27,253 nucleotides of DNA from JACQFZ01 sp045810625 (GTDB taxonomy: Bacteria; Pseudomonadota; Gammaproteobacteria; Acidiferrobacterales; Sulfurifustaceae): positions 1 through 27,253 of the forward strand of contig JBJMVQ010000005.1 in NCBI GenBank assembly GCA_045810625.1, written 5' to 3'. Numbering within the stretch: the first letter of the stretch is position 1; every line of letters begins with the position of its first letter. Position numbers and translations under genes: made by a program. The notes under the pieces were generated by a model. That model was not told the origin of the DNA and ran no database searches. It was given only the letters and a program-made list of their open reading frames with translations. Shown piece by piece: positions 14,866 to 21,849 of the stretch.

Positions 14866-15891
14866 CTAAGGTTCCCGCGTCACAAACATCGCATCCCCAT
14901 AACTGTAAAACCGATACCGCTCCCGCACCGCATGTCGGTACGCATTCAACACGCGTTCCGTTCCGCCGAACGCGCACACGAGCATCAGGAGCGACGATTC
15001 CGGCAGATGAAAGTTGGTAATGAGCGCATCGACAATCTGAAAGCGGAAGCCGGGATATATAAAGATATCGGTCTCGCCGTCGATGGGAGTCAGCACGCCG
15101 TCGCGCGCGGCCGATTCGAGCGCCCGCACCGCGGTCGTTCCGATCGCGACGATCCGTCGGCCTTCGGCGCGCGCTCGATTGACGGCACGGCACGTTGCCT
15201 CGCCCACCTGAAACCGCTCTTTGTGCAGGCGCTGGCCCTCTAACTCTTCGACGCGCAACGGCTGGAACGTTCCGGCGCCCACGTGCAGCGTGATGAAGGC
15301 GCGTTCGACCGGCAGCGCGTCGAGGCGCGCGAGGAGCGGTGCGTCGAAGTGCAACCCGGCGGTGGGCGCCGCGACTGCGCCCGGGACGCGCGCGTACACG
15401 GTTTGGTACCGTTCGCGGTCTTCCGTCCGGTCGGTGCGATCGATGTACGGCGGCAGCGGCATATGACCGACACGTTCGAGAATGTCGAGGAGCGGCGCGT
15501 CCGTTTCGAAGCCAAGCTCGTAGAACGGCTCGACGCGCGCGAGCACGCGTGCGCGCACGCCGCCGTCGAGATCGACGGCCTGCCCAGGCTTCGGTGGCTT
15601 CGAGGCGCGCACCTGCGCGAGCGCGCGGTGGCCGTCGAGTACGCGTTCGATGAGTATCTCTACGCGGCCCCCCGTCTCCTTACTACCAAACAGCCGCGCC
15701 GGGATGACGCGCGTGTCGTTGAAGACGAGCACATCGCCCGCGCGCAGGCAATCCGGCAAATCGGCGAAATGCCGATCGACACAACCACCGCCCCGCTCCA
15801 CCTCGAGCAGCCGCGCCTGGCTGCGGACGGACGCGGGATATTGCGCGATGAGCTGCGCGGGCAACTCATAGCGGAAATCGGTCTTGCGCAT
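14866..15891 (-). CDS. queA: S-adenosylmethionine:tRNA ribosyltransferase-isomerase
   Basis: This 341-residue protein is of standard QueA length. It transfers and isomerises the ribosyl group of SAM onto preQ1-modified tRNA to give epoxyqueuosine, the step after Tgt. Family blocks are the N-terminal DFRYELPAQLIAQYPASVRSQARLL (in part), LVFNDTRVIPARLFG, AAPTAGLHFDAPLL, ITLHVGAGTFQPLRVEEL and the C-terminal ITNFHLPESSLLMLVCAFGG. It is on the minus strand, facing away from glgP and tgt. In many proteobacteria queA lies directly upstream of tgt in one operon, so its separation and orientation here are unusual. Confidence 0.97.
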   Translation of the reverse strand: MRKTDFRYELPAQLIAQYPASVRSQARLLEVERGGGCVDRHFADLPDCLRAGDVLVFNDTRVIPARLFGSKETGGRVEILIERVLDGHRALAQVRASKPPKPGQAVDLDGGVRARVLARVEPFYELGFETDAPLLDILERVGHMPLPPYIDRTDRTEDRERYQTVYARVPGAVAAPTAGLHFDAPLLARLDALPVERAFITLHVGAGTFQPLRVEELEGQRLHKERFQVGEATCRAVNRARAEGRRIVAIGTTAVRALESAARDGVLTPIDGETDIFIYPGFRFQIVDALITNFHLPESSLLMLVCAFGGTERVLNAYRHAVRERYRFYSYGDAMFVTREP

Positions 15892-15927
15892 GCGCGCAGA
15901 TTATCAGAACGAATCGCGTTGTCGTGT

Positions 15928-15957
15928 TTGTTTTTCCCGCGCAGAACTCGCTATACT
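15928..15957 (+). promoter_or_regulatory. Sigma70-like promoter for the glucan phosphorylase gene
   Basis: A -35 candidate TTGTTT (15928-15933), an 18-base spacer and a -10 box TATACT (15952-15957) lie in the 124-base divergent spacer between queA and glgP. Transcription would start near 15964, about 50 bases before the ATG. The call rests on consensus matching only. Confidence 0.45.
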
Positions 15958-16015
15958 CGCGCGCCAGCCGTCTCCCTCCGGATGCGCGGCCCCCCCGTGG
16001 TCATCGTAAGTCGTC

Positions 16016-18577
16016 ATGAACGCAACGCGTTATACGCTCGAAGTTCAGCCCGCGCTGCCGGCGCCGCTCAAGCGGCTCGCCGAGCTCGCCAACGATCTGT
16101 TCTACAGCTGGGACCGCTCGGTGCGCAGTCTCTTCTTACGCCTCGATCCGGCGCTCTGGGAGGCCTGCCGGCATAACCCGAAAGTATTTCTGCGCCGCGT
16201 CGCCCAGCATCGTCTCAACGAAGCCGCTGAAGACCGCATCTTCATGGAGGATTACGAGCGCGCGCTCGCCGCGTTTGACAACTATCACGAAACGCCGCCG
16301 AAGCCGCCCTGCGCCGAGTACATCGACAACAAAGAAGACCTGATCGCGTACTTCTGCGCGGAGTTCGGGCTGCACGAGAGCTTTCAGATCTACTCGGGCG
16401 GGCTCGGTATCCTCGCCGGCGATCACTGCAAGGCGGCGAGCGATCTCGCAATTCCGTTCGTCGCGGTCGGCATGCTGTATCGCCAGGGCTACTTCACGCA
16501 GACCATCGACAGTCAGGGTAACCAGGTCGCCCACTACACGCCGACGAACTTCAACGACCTACCGATCCTACCGGCGACGGACGCGGGCGGACGCGCGGTG
16601 CACGTACACGTCGACTTGCCGCAGCGGCGGGTGATGCTGAAAGTATGGAAAGCCGTCGTCGGGCGCATCACGCTCTATCTGCTCGACAGCGACCTCGCAG
16701 AAAACTCCGACGCCGACCGGCGCATCACGTATCAGCTCTACGGCGGCGATCTCAACACGCGCATTCAGCAGGAGATCGTGCTCGGCATCGGCGGCGTACG
16801 CGCACTACGCGCGATCGGGCTTGCGCCGACCGTGTGGCACATCAACGAAGGCCATGCGGCGTTCCTCATTCTCGAACGCTGCCGCGAGCTCGTCGCTGAA
16901 GGCCTCGAATTCGAAGCGGCGCTCGAAGCGGCGGCGGCGAACACCGTCTTCACTACGCACACCCCGGTTCCTGCGGGGCACGATATCTTCGATCATCAAC
17001 TCATGCAGAGCTACTTCGGCGAGTTCGTGAAAGAACTCGGCTTGAGCATGGAGACGTTCCTCGCGCTCGGCTTGGCGCCGGCGAGCCAGGGCGGCTTCAA
17101 TCAGACGGCGCTCGCGCTGCGCGGCTCGCGATTCCGTAACGGCGTCTCGCGCATTCACGGCGGCGTCGCGGCGCGCATGTCTGCGTTCGCGTGGCCGCAG
17201 GTACCGGTCGAGGAGAATCCGGTCGGCTATGTCACGAACGGTGTGCACGTGCCGACGTTCCTCGCACACGAGTGGGCGAACCTGTTCGACATGCGCTTCG
17301 GTCACGGTTGGCGCAACGAATTGCTGAACGAGAAGTACTGGGCGCAGATCGACGACATTCCGGCGCACAGCTTCTGGAGCCTGCGGCAATCGCTCAAGAG
17401 CGAGATGCTGGCCGACGTACGCGGCCGCGCGATCGCGCAGTATCGGCGCAACGGTTACAGCGAATCGCTAATCGATCGCCTGACCGCGAACCTGAGCTCC
17501 GCCACGATCGACACACTCGTGCTCGGCTTCGCCCGCCGTTTCGCCACGTACAAGCGCGCAATGCTGATCTTCAGCGACCCGGCGAGGCTCGCGCGGCTGC
17601 TGAACGATCCGAAGCAGCCCGGGATTCTCATCTTCGCCGGCAAAGCGCATCCGAACGACATTCCTGCGCAAACATTCATCAAGGCGATTCACGACTATTC
17701 GCTGCGCCCGGAGTTCCAGGGACGTATCGTACTGCTCGAAGGCTACGATCAGGCGCTCGCACGCAAGCTCGTAAGCGGCGTCGACGTCTGGCTCAACACG
17801 CCGGAGTATCCGCTCGAAGCGAGCGGTACATCCGGCCAGAAAGCCGGCATCAACGGCGTCATCAACCTGTCGGTGCTCGACGGCTGGTGGGGCGAAGGCT
17901 ACGACGGCGAGAACGGCTGGGCGATCACGCCACACGGACCCGGATACGACGCGTCATATCGCGATCGCGAAGAAGCGCAGGAGCTGCTCGACACGCTCGA
18001 AAAACAAGTGTTCCCGCTTTACTACGGCCGCAACGGCCACGGCTACTCCGAGGGTTGGGTACGAATGTCGAAGGCGTCGATGAAATCGATGATTCCGCGC
18101 TTCAACTCGCAGCGCATGGTGATGGACTACGTGCGCCGCTTCTACACGCATGCGCGCCGTCAGCGCCTGGTGATGTCCGGCAACCATTACGCGCGCGCGA
18201 AAGAGCTTGCCGCGTGGCGGCGCAAAGTCGACCGCAGCTGGCCGCGCGTAAAACTGCGCCGTCTGGACGAACCGCGGCTGGAGATCACTGCCGGCCAGAC
18301 GATGCCGATTCGCGTGGCGGCGTTCCTCGACGGTCTTTCGCCGGACGACGTGCTCGTGGAATGTCTGATCGGAACCGAATCCGACGCCGGCGAGTTCGTT
18401 CGGCAGGAGTCACACGTCTTCAATCCGGCCGCGATGAACAACGCGACCGGCGAAATGGAATTTCAGCTAAATCTCATGCCGCCGCTCCCGGGCTTGCAGT
18501 ACTACCGTATCCGCATGGTGCCGTTTCATCCGTGTCTCGTGAATCGGTTTGAGACGGGATATATGTTGTGGTTGTAG
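16016..18577 (+). CDS. glgP: Alpha-glucan phosphorylase
   Basis: This 853-residue protein belongs to the bacterial/archaeal type of GT35 phosphorylases that begin LPAPLKRLAELANDLFYSWD. These enzymes release glucose-1-phosphate from glycogen or maltodextrin. Visible motifs are YFCAEFGLHESFQIYSGGLG and AGDHCKAASDL, then VWHINEGHAAFLILER and FTTHTPVPAGHD in the active-site region. The PLP block EASGTSGQKAGINGV has Schiff-base lysine K609, with Gln where Met is common. The C-terminal part (about 760-853) has a beta-rich extension. No strong ribosome site precedes ATG. A REP-type palindrome starts 20 bases after the stop. The symbol is used for the general enzyme class. Confidence 0.93.
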   Translation: MNATRYTLEVQPALPAPLKRLAELANDLFYSWDRSVRSLFLRLDPALWEACRHNPKVFLRRVAQHRLNEAAEDRIFMEDYERALAAFDNYHETPPKPPCAEYIDNKEDLIAYFCAEFGLHESFQIYSGGLGILAGDHCKAASDLAIPFVAVGMLYRQGYFTQTIDSQGNQVAHYTPTNFNDLPILPATDAGGRAVHVHVDLPQRRVMLKVWKAVVGRITLYLLDSDLAENSDADRRITYQLYGGDLNTRIQQEIVLGIGGVRALRAIGLAPTVWHINEGHAAFLILERCRELVAEGLEFEAALEAAAANTVFTTHTPVPAGHDIFDHQLMQSYFGEFVKELGLSMETFLALGLAPASQGGFNQTALALRGSRFRNGVSRIHGGVAARMSAFAWPQVPVEENPVGYVTNGVHVPTFLAHEWANLFDMRFGHGWRNELLNEKYWAQIDDIPAHSFWSLRQSLKSEMLADVRGRAIAQYRRNGYSESLIDRLTANLSSATIDTLVLGFARRFATYKRAMLIFSDPARLARLLNDPKQPGILIFAGKAHPNDIPAQTFIKAIHDYSLRPEFQGRIVLLEGYDQALARKLVSGVDVWLNTPEYPLEASGTSGQKAGINGVINLSVLDGWWGEGYDGENGWAITPHGPGYDASYRDREEAQELLDTLEKQVFPLYYGRNGHGYSEGWVRMSKASMKSMIPRFNSQRMVMDYVRRFYTHARRQRLVMSGNHYARAKELAAWRRKVDRSWPRVKLRRLDEPRLEITAGQTMPIRVAAFLDGLSPDDVLVECLIGTESDAGEFVRQESHVFNPAAMNNATGEMEFQLNLMPPLPGLQYYRIRMVPFHPCLVNRFETGYMLWL

Positions 18578-18596
18578 CGGCGCGCCGCGTCGCGCG

Positions 18597-18634
18597 TTCC
18601 CTCTCCCCTTGCGGGAGAGGGTTAGGGTGAGGGG
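18597..18634 (+). repeat. REP-like palindrome with GAGAGGGTTAGGGTGAGG, downstream of glgP
   Basis: Arms CCCTCTCCC and GGGAGAGGG with a short loop are followed by TTAGGGTGAGGGG. Related copies occur at 14768-14806 (reverse), 18722-18760 and, shortened, 20113-20136. The hairpin begins 20 bases after the glgP stop and could act as an mRNA 3' end stabiliser. It has no U-tract. Confidence 0.75.
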
Positions 18635-18686
18635 TGCCATACACACCGCGGGCAGCAGCCGCAACTCATTCGTTAGCGTGTAGTAG

Positions 18687-18713
18687 CCCGGATGGAGCGA
18701 AGCGGAATCCGGG
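18687..18713. repeat. REP-like palindrome, family CCCGGAT/ATCCGGG, copy 2
   Basis: The same 27-base unit as at 14406-14432 in the opposite orientation, with arms CCCGGAT and ATCCGGG around GGAGCGAAGCGGA. Confidence 0.75.
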
Positions 18714-18721
18714 ATCGCTTA

Positions 18722-19032
18722 GTCCCTCTCCCTTCTAGGGAGAGGGATAGGGTGAGGGTGAGAAGTCGAGCGCCTATCGGGCGCGTGGTCGAAGTAATAA
18801 ATGTACTTCTGGGTGGCTGACCCAGGGCAGGTGACTTTTCTTTGTCTCGCCAAAGAAAAGTCACCAAAAGAAAGGCGACCCCGGGCGGCGCGAAAACTCC
18901 TCACCGTTCGCATCAATCGCGAAAGCGAGCCTAACTCGCCGGCGCGCAAGAACTGCGCGCTCGGGCTCGAACAAGAGTCTCGCTTTCAGCGATTGCTTGG
19001 CTGCGCGGCTCGGCGCGCCGCACGGGGGATTA
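18722..19032 (+). repeat. Hairpin element, copy 3 (forward) with REP unit; right arm of a long inverted repeat
   Basis: The order matches copy 2: REP palindrome (18722-18760), head TCGAGCGCC...AAGTAATAAATGTACTT, stem CTGGGT-ggctg-ACCCAG (18809-18825), and main hairpin of 15 pairs (18830-18865; arms GGTGACTTTTCTTTG and CAAAGAAAAGTCACC). A GC-rich tail through the CGCACGGGGG block follows. Two bases differ in each arm from copy 2, and they differ in compensating fashion. Confidence 0.88.
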
Positions 19033-19444
19033 AAAAGCAAACACCTCTTCGTTTGCGCCTGCGCTCCTCATCGCTCCCGGACGCTCGCCCAACTCGCCGA
19101 GTGCGAAAACCTCGCGCTTCGGCTCGAACAAGAGTCTCGCTTTCAGCGATTGCTTGGCTGCGCGGCTCGGCGCGCCGCACGGGGATGGAAAACCGAACAT
19201 CTCTTTGTTTTCGCTGCGCTCCTCACCGCTCCCGGACGCTCGCCCAACTCGCCGGCGGTCGAAAAAGCACGCCCGCTCGGGCTCGAACACGGTCGAGCGC
19301 AATCCACCGGGAGCGCTTCCGGTACTCGGCTTGCTCAACGGGGATTAACTTCAACAGCAACTACAACTGCAAGACGTTGGGGTTCGCTGCGCTCACCCCA
19401 ACCTACGTGCTTGGCTGCGCGACTCGGCGCGCCGCACGGGGGAT
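18964..19444 (+). repeat. Partial tandem array, period 157-159 bases
   Basis: The sequence GGCTCGAACAAGAGTCTCGC starts at 18964 and again at 19121, and GGCTCGAACAC starts at 19280. The first two units share about 70 bases up to the CGCACGGGG block and, after a variable part, CGCTCCCGGACGCTCGCCC. The third unit diverges soon after its start. The GCTTGGCTGCGCG...CGCACGGGGGAT segment recurs once more at 19409-19443. The first unit overlaps the tail of hairpin element copy 3. Confidence 0.75.
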
Positions 19445-19775
19445 TTGAAAACCGAACGTCGCTTCGTTTTAGCCTATGCTCCTCGCCAGCGCTCGCGGTT
19501 TTCCCAAGGAGGCGTCCGAGCCCAAGCGTGCAGTCTGTAGTCCGAATGAAGCGCTGAGCGCAGGATCTGTCGAACTGCAGATAATTCCGCGTTGCCTTCC
19601 GGTAGCTGACGGAAGCGAAGGACCGAGTTGTATGTTGTTCTTCCCCCCGTAGAGCAAGCCGAGCACCGGAGGCGCTCCCGGTGGATTGCGCTCGACCATG
19701 AGCGAGCCCGAAGCGCGAGGTTTTCGCGCTCGGCGAGTTGGGCGAGCGTCCGGGAGCGATGAGGAGCGCAGGGAA
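19213..19775. repeat. Inverted repeat pair of array-derived sequence
   Basis: The left arm (about 19213-19345) and right arm (about 19643-19775) are inverted copies. Both contain GAGCGCAATCCACCGGGAGC or its complement, next to TCCCGGACGCTCGCCCAACT or its complement. The interval of about 300 bases holds a palindrome GTTGGGGT/ACCCCAAC (19376-19402), a further partial array unit and unique sequence. A palindrome of this spacing could form a large stem-loop or be unstable. Confidence 0.6.
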
Positions 19776-19799
19776 CCGCTCGCCGTTGTTTGGCGAGCG

Positions 19800-19977
19800 C
19801 GCAGCGACCGGGGTCGCCTTTTCTTTGCCTACTTTCTTTTGGCGAAGCAAAAGAAAGTAGGCCGACCCGCGGTGCTGCACAGGGATGTGCGAATTTCGCG
19901 AGAGGCAGGATGCCGGGAGCGATTCGGAAACCGCAAGTACATTTATTACATCGACAACGCGCCGGTAGGCGCTCGAC
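19800..19977 (-). repeat. Hairpin element, copy 4 (reverse)
   Basis: On the minus strand from 19977: head GTCGAGCGCC...TGTAATAAATGTACTT, the same GAATCGCTCCCGGCATCC module as copy 1, and a main hairpin of 15 pairs with a 6-base loop (19827-19862). On the plus strand its arms are GCCTACTTTCTTTTG and CAAAAGAAAGTAGGC. The stretch from head to hairpin is nearly identical to copy 1 in the opposite orientation, so copies 1 and 4 form the outer pair of the composite inverted repeat around queA-glgP. Confidence 0.87.
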
Positions 19978-20112
19978 GCATCTCGCTATCAAGCACATAC
20001 CCGCCGTCCCTGGCGTTACCATTCAACTTCGTTCTACCCCGGCCCGCACATCCGTGTGCGGGCGCTTGGCGGCGCCGATGCACGTTAAGTGCGTCGGCGA
20101 AGTCTCCGCCTC

Positions 20113-20175
20113 GCCCTCTCCCTCAAGGGAGAGGGTGAATCATGGAGTCGCGGATTCCGCTTCGCTCCATCCGGG
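20113..20175. repeat. Two REP-like units upstream of tgt
   Basis: A shortened CCCTCTCCC/GGGAGAGGG palindrome (20113-20136) is followed by a CCCGGAT-family unit lacking its first two bases (20151-20175). They are the same two families that lie together downstream of glgP, here arranged about 125 bases before tgt. Confidence 0.65.
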
Positions 20176-20188
20176 GCTACATATATGT

Positions 20189-20224
20189 GGGTCAACTACT
20201 CGCAAGTAAATTTATTACATCGAC
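20189..20224 (-). repeat. Truncated head of the hairpin element
   Basis: The minus strand reads GTCGATGTAATAAATTTACTTGC and then GTTGACCC, matching the head and first stem of the element. The main hairpin is absent. It lies 77 bases before the tgt start and may be the scar of an excision or rearrangement. Confidence 0.65.
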
Positions 20225-20301
20225 TGTTGTGCGATAGCACCATTCAAACAGCGCGCGTGGCCGCGCTTGCGCACCGTGCATCCCGCCCCGATACTTCCCG
20301 C

Positions 20302-21411
20302 ATGAAATTCGAGCTGATTACCACCGACGGAAGCGCCCGTCTCGGGAGAATGATTTTCGAGCGCGGCGTCGTTGAAACCCCGGCGTTCATGCCGGTCGGG
20401 ACCTACGGCACGGTAAAAGCGATGACGCCGGAGGAGCTGCGCGACGTCGGGGCGCAGATCATCCTCGGCAACACGTTTCATCTTATGTTGCGCCCAGGCG
20501 TGGAGGTGATCCGAGCGCACGGTGATCTGCATCGCTTCATGCATTGGGACGGGCCGATCCTCACCGACTCCGGCGGGTTTCAGGTTTGGAGCCTCGGTTC
20601 GCTACGCAAGGTGACGGAGGAGGGCGTGCACTTCCAATCGCCGGTCGACGGCTCCAAGGTGTTCCTCGGGCCCGAGCAGGCGATCGCCGTGCAAGAAGCG
20701 CTGGGCGCCGACATATGTATGGTGTTCGACGAATGCACGCCTTACCCGGCGACATATGACGAAGCGCGCGCCTCGATGGAGTTGTCTCTTCGCTGGGCGG
20801 AACGATCCCGGCGCGCGCATGCCGCCGCGTCGGGAGCGCTGTTCGGCATCGTGCAGGGTGGGATGTATCTCGATCTGCGCGAGGCGTCGCTCGCCGCGCT
20901 GACCCAAATCGGGTTCGATGGGTACGCCCTCGGCGGGCTCTCGGTCGGCGAGCCGAAGGAAAAGATGCTCGAGGTCGTGCAGCACGTCGCGCCACGGATG
21001 CCGGCCGAGCGGCCGCGCTATCTGATGGGCGTCGGCACACCCGAGGACCTGGTCGAGGCCGTGCGGCGCGGGATGGATATGTTCGACTGCGTGCTTCCGA
21101 CCCGTAACGCCCGCAACGGCTGGCTGTATACGAGCACCGGCGACGTCAAAATCCGCAACAGCCGCTATACCTCCGACGCCGCGCCAGTCGACCCCGCGTG
21201 CCCGTGCTACACCTGCCGCCACTACAGCCGCGCGTACTTACGGCACCTCCAGGCAGCGAACGAAATACTGGGCGCCCGTTTGGCCACGCTGCACAACCTT
21301 TACTACTATCAGTCGCTGATGCGCGACCTGCGGGCGGCTATCGCCCAGAAAAGGCTGGAGGATTTCGCCGAGAAGTTTTATCGTATGCGCCGCCGGGACA
21401 CCCCCGACTGA
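20302..21411 (+). CDS. tgt: tRNA-guanine transglycosylase
   Basis: This is a 369-residue TIM-barrel enzyme that exchanges guanine-34 for preQ1 in GUN-anticodon tRNAs, the first tRNA step of queuosine synthesis. The start at 20302 gives MKFELITTDGSARLGRM, the normal N-terminus. The open frame extends upstream into repeats and was rejected there. Motifs are ILGNTFHLMLRPG, LTDSGGFQVWSL (general base D89), FGIVQGGMY, YALGGLSVGE and FDCVLPTRNARNG (nucleophile D262). The zinc site is C300, C302, C305 and H331 (CPCYTC, then LATLHNLYYY). No clear ribosome site is seen. It is followed by yajC-secD-secF in the usual order. Confidence 0.97.
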   Translation: MKFELITTDGSARLGRMIFERGVVETPAFMPVGTYGTVKAMTPEELRDVGAQIILGNTFHLMLRPGVEVIRAHGDLHRFMHWDGPILTDSGGFQVWSLGSLRKVTEEGVHFQSPVDGSKVFLGPEQAIAVQEALGADICMVFDECTPYPATYDEARASMELSLRWAERSRRAHAAASGALFGIVQGGMYLDLREASLAALTQIGFDGYALGGLSVGEPKEKMLEVVQHVAPRMPAERPRYLMGVGTPEDLVEAVRRGMDMFDCVLPTRNARNGWLYTSTGDVKIRNSRYTSDAAPVDPACPCYTCRHYSRAYLRHLQAANEILGARLATLHNLYYYQSLMRDLRAAIAQKRLEDFAEKFYRMRRRDTPD

Positions 21412-21483
21412 ATAAAATGTATTGCCGCGCCGCGCCTCCGGGGGGAGGACAGCGTGGCGCCAACTGGCTCTTAAGGAAGCGAT

Positions 21484-21819
21484 ATGAATTGGCTGATTTC
21501 GGAAGCGTGGGCGCAGGGCGCCGACGCCGGGGCGCAGAGCCCTTACGGCACGCTGATCATGCTGGTCGGCATGTTCGCGGTCTTCTGGTTCCTGTTGATC
21601 CGTCCGCAGCAGAAGCGCGCCAAGGAACACAAAGCGATGATCGAGGCGCTGGCGAAAGGCGACGAAGTCGTGACCTCGGGCGGTGTGCTCGGTCGCGTTA
21701 CCAATGTCGGCCCCACGTACGTTTCGGTCGAGATCGCTGATAAAGTCGAGATCACCGTGCAGCGGCCCGCTATCCAGGCGGTGCTGCCGAAAGGCACGTT
21801 GAAGAGCGTGACCCAATAA
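21484..21819 (+). CDS. yajC: Sec translocon accessory protein YajC
   Basis: This 111-residue protein has one transmembrane helix (about 22-40, TLIMLVGMFAVFWFLLI). The family signature RPQQKRAKEHK follows, then a small cytoplasmic domain with KGDEVVTSGGVLGRV. It associates with SecDF and SecYEG in the inner membrane. A good ribosome site (AAGGAAG) precedes ATG. It lies 72 bases after tgt and 30 bases before secD. Confidence 0.97.
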   Translation: MNWLISEAWAQGADAGAQSPYGTLIMLVGMFAVFWFLLIRPQQKRAKEHKAMIEALAKGDEVVTSGGVLGRVTNVGPTYVSVEIADKVEITVQRPAIQAVLPKGTLKSVTQ

Positions 21820-21849
21820 CGGGCCGTTCCATCGCGGCCGTTTCCCATC

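Larger units (their letters stand above)
18578..20301. repeat. Intergenic repeat region between glgP and tgt
   Basis: About 1.7 kb without a supportable gene. It holds REP-like palindromes (18597-18634, 18687-18713, 18722-18760, 19376-19402, 20113-20136, 20151-20175). It also holds a forward hairpin element (18722-19032), a partial tandem array with a 157-159-base period (18964 onward), an inverted pair (19213-19345 and 19643-19775), a reverse hairpin element (about 19800-19977) and a truncated element head (20189-20224). The stretch 19516-19640 is not obviously repeated in the window. Long frames through it (for example 18801-19448) give Arg/Ser/Ala-rich products dictated by the repeats. Confidence 0.8.

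Noticed and set aside
18964..19444. Possible CRISPR array from regularly spaced repeats
   Set aside because: The units are about 158 bases long, with no short identical repeats and spacers, and no cas genes are present.
18801..19448. A 215-codon frame and several overlapping ones in the glgP-tgt spacer
   Set aside because: The translated products are Arg/Ser/Ala-rich and follow repeat units read in several frames. There is no ribosome site or recognisable domain.
20089..20301. An N-terminal extension of Tgt
   Set aside because: The added residues come from the REP-like and truncated-element sequence, and MKFELITTDG at 20302 is the standard family start.
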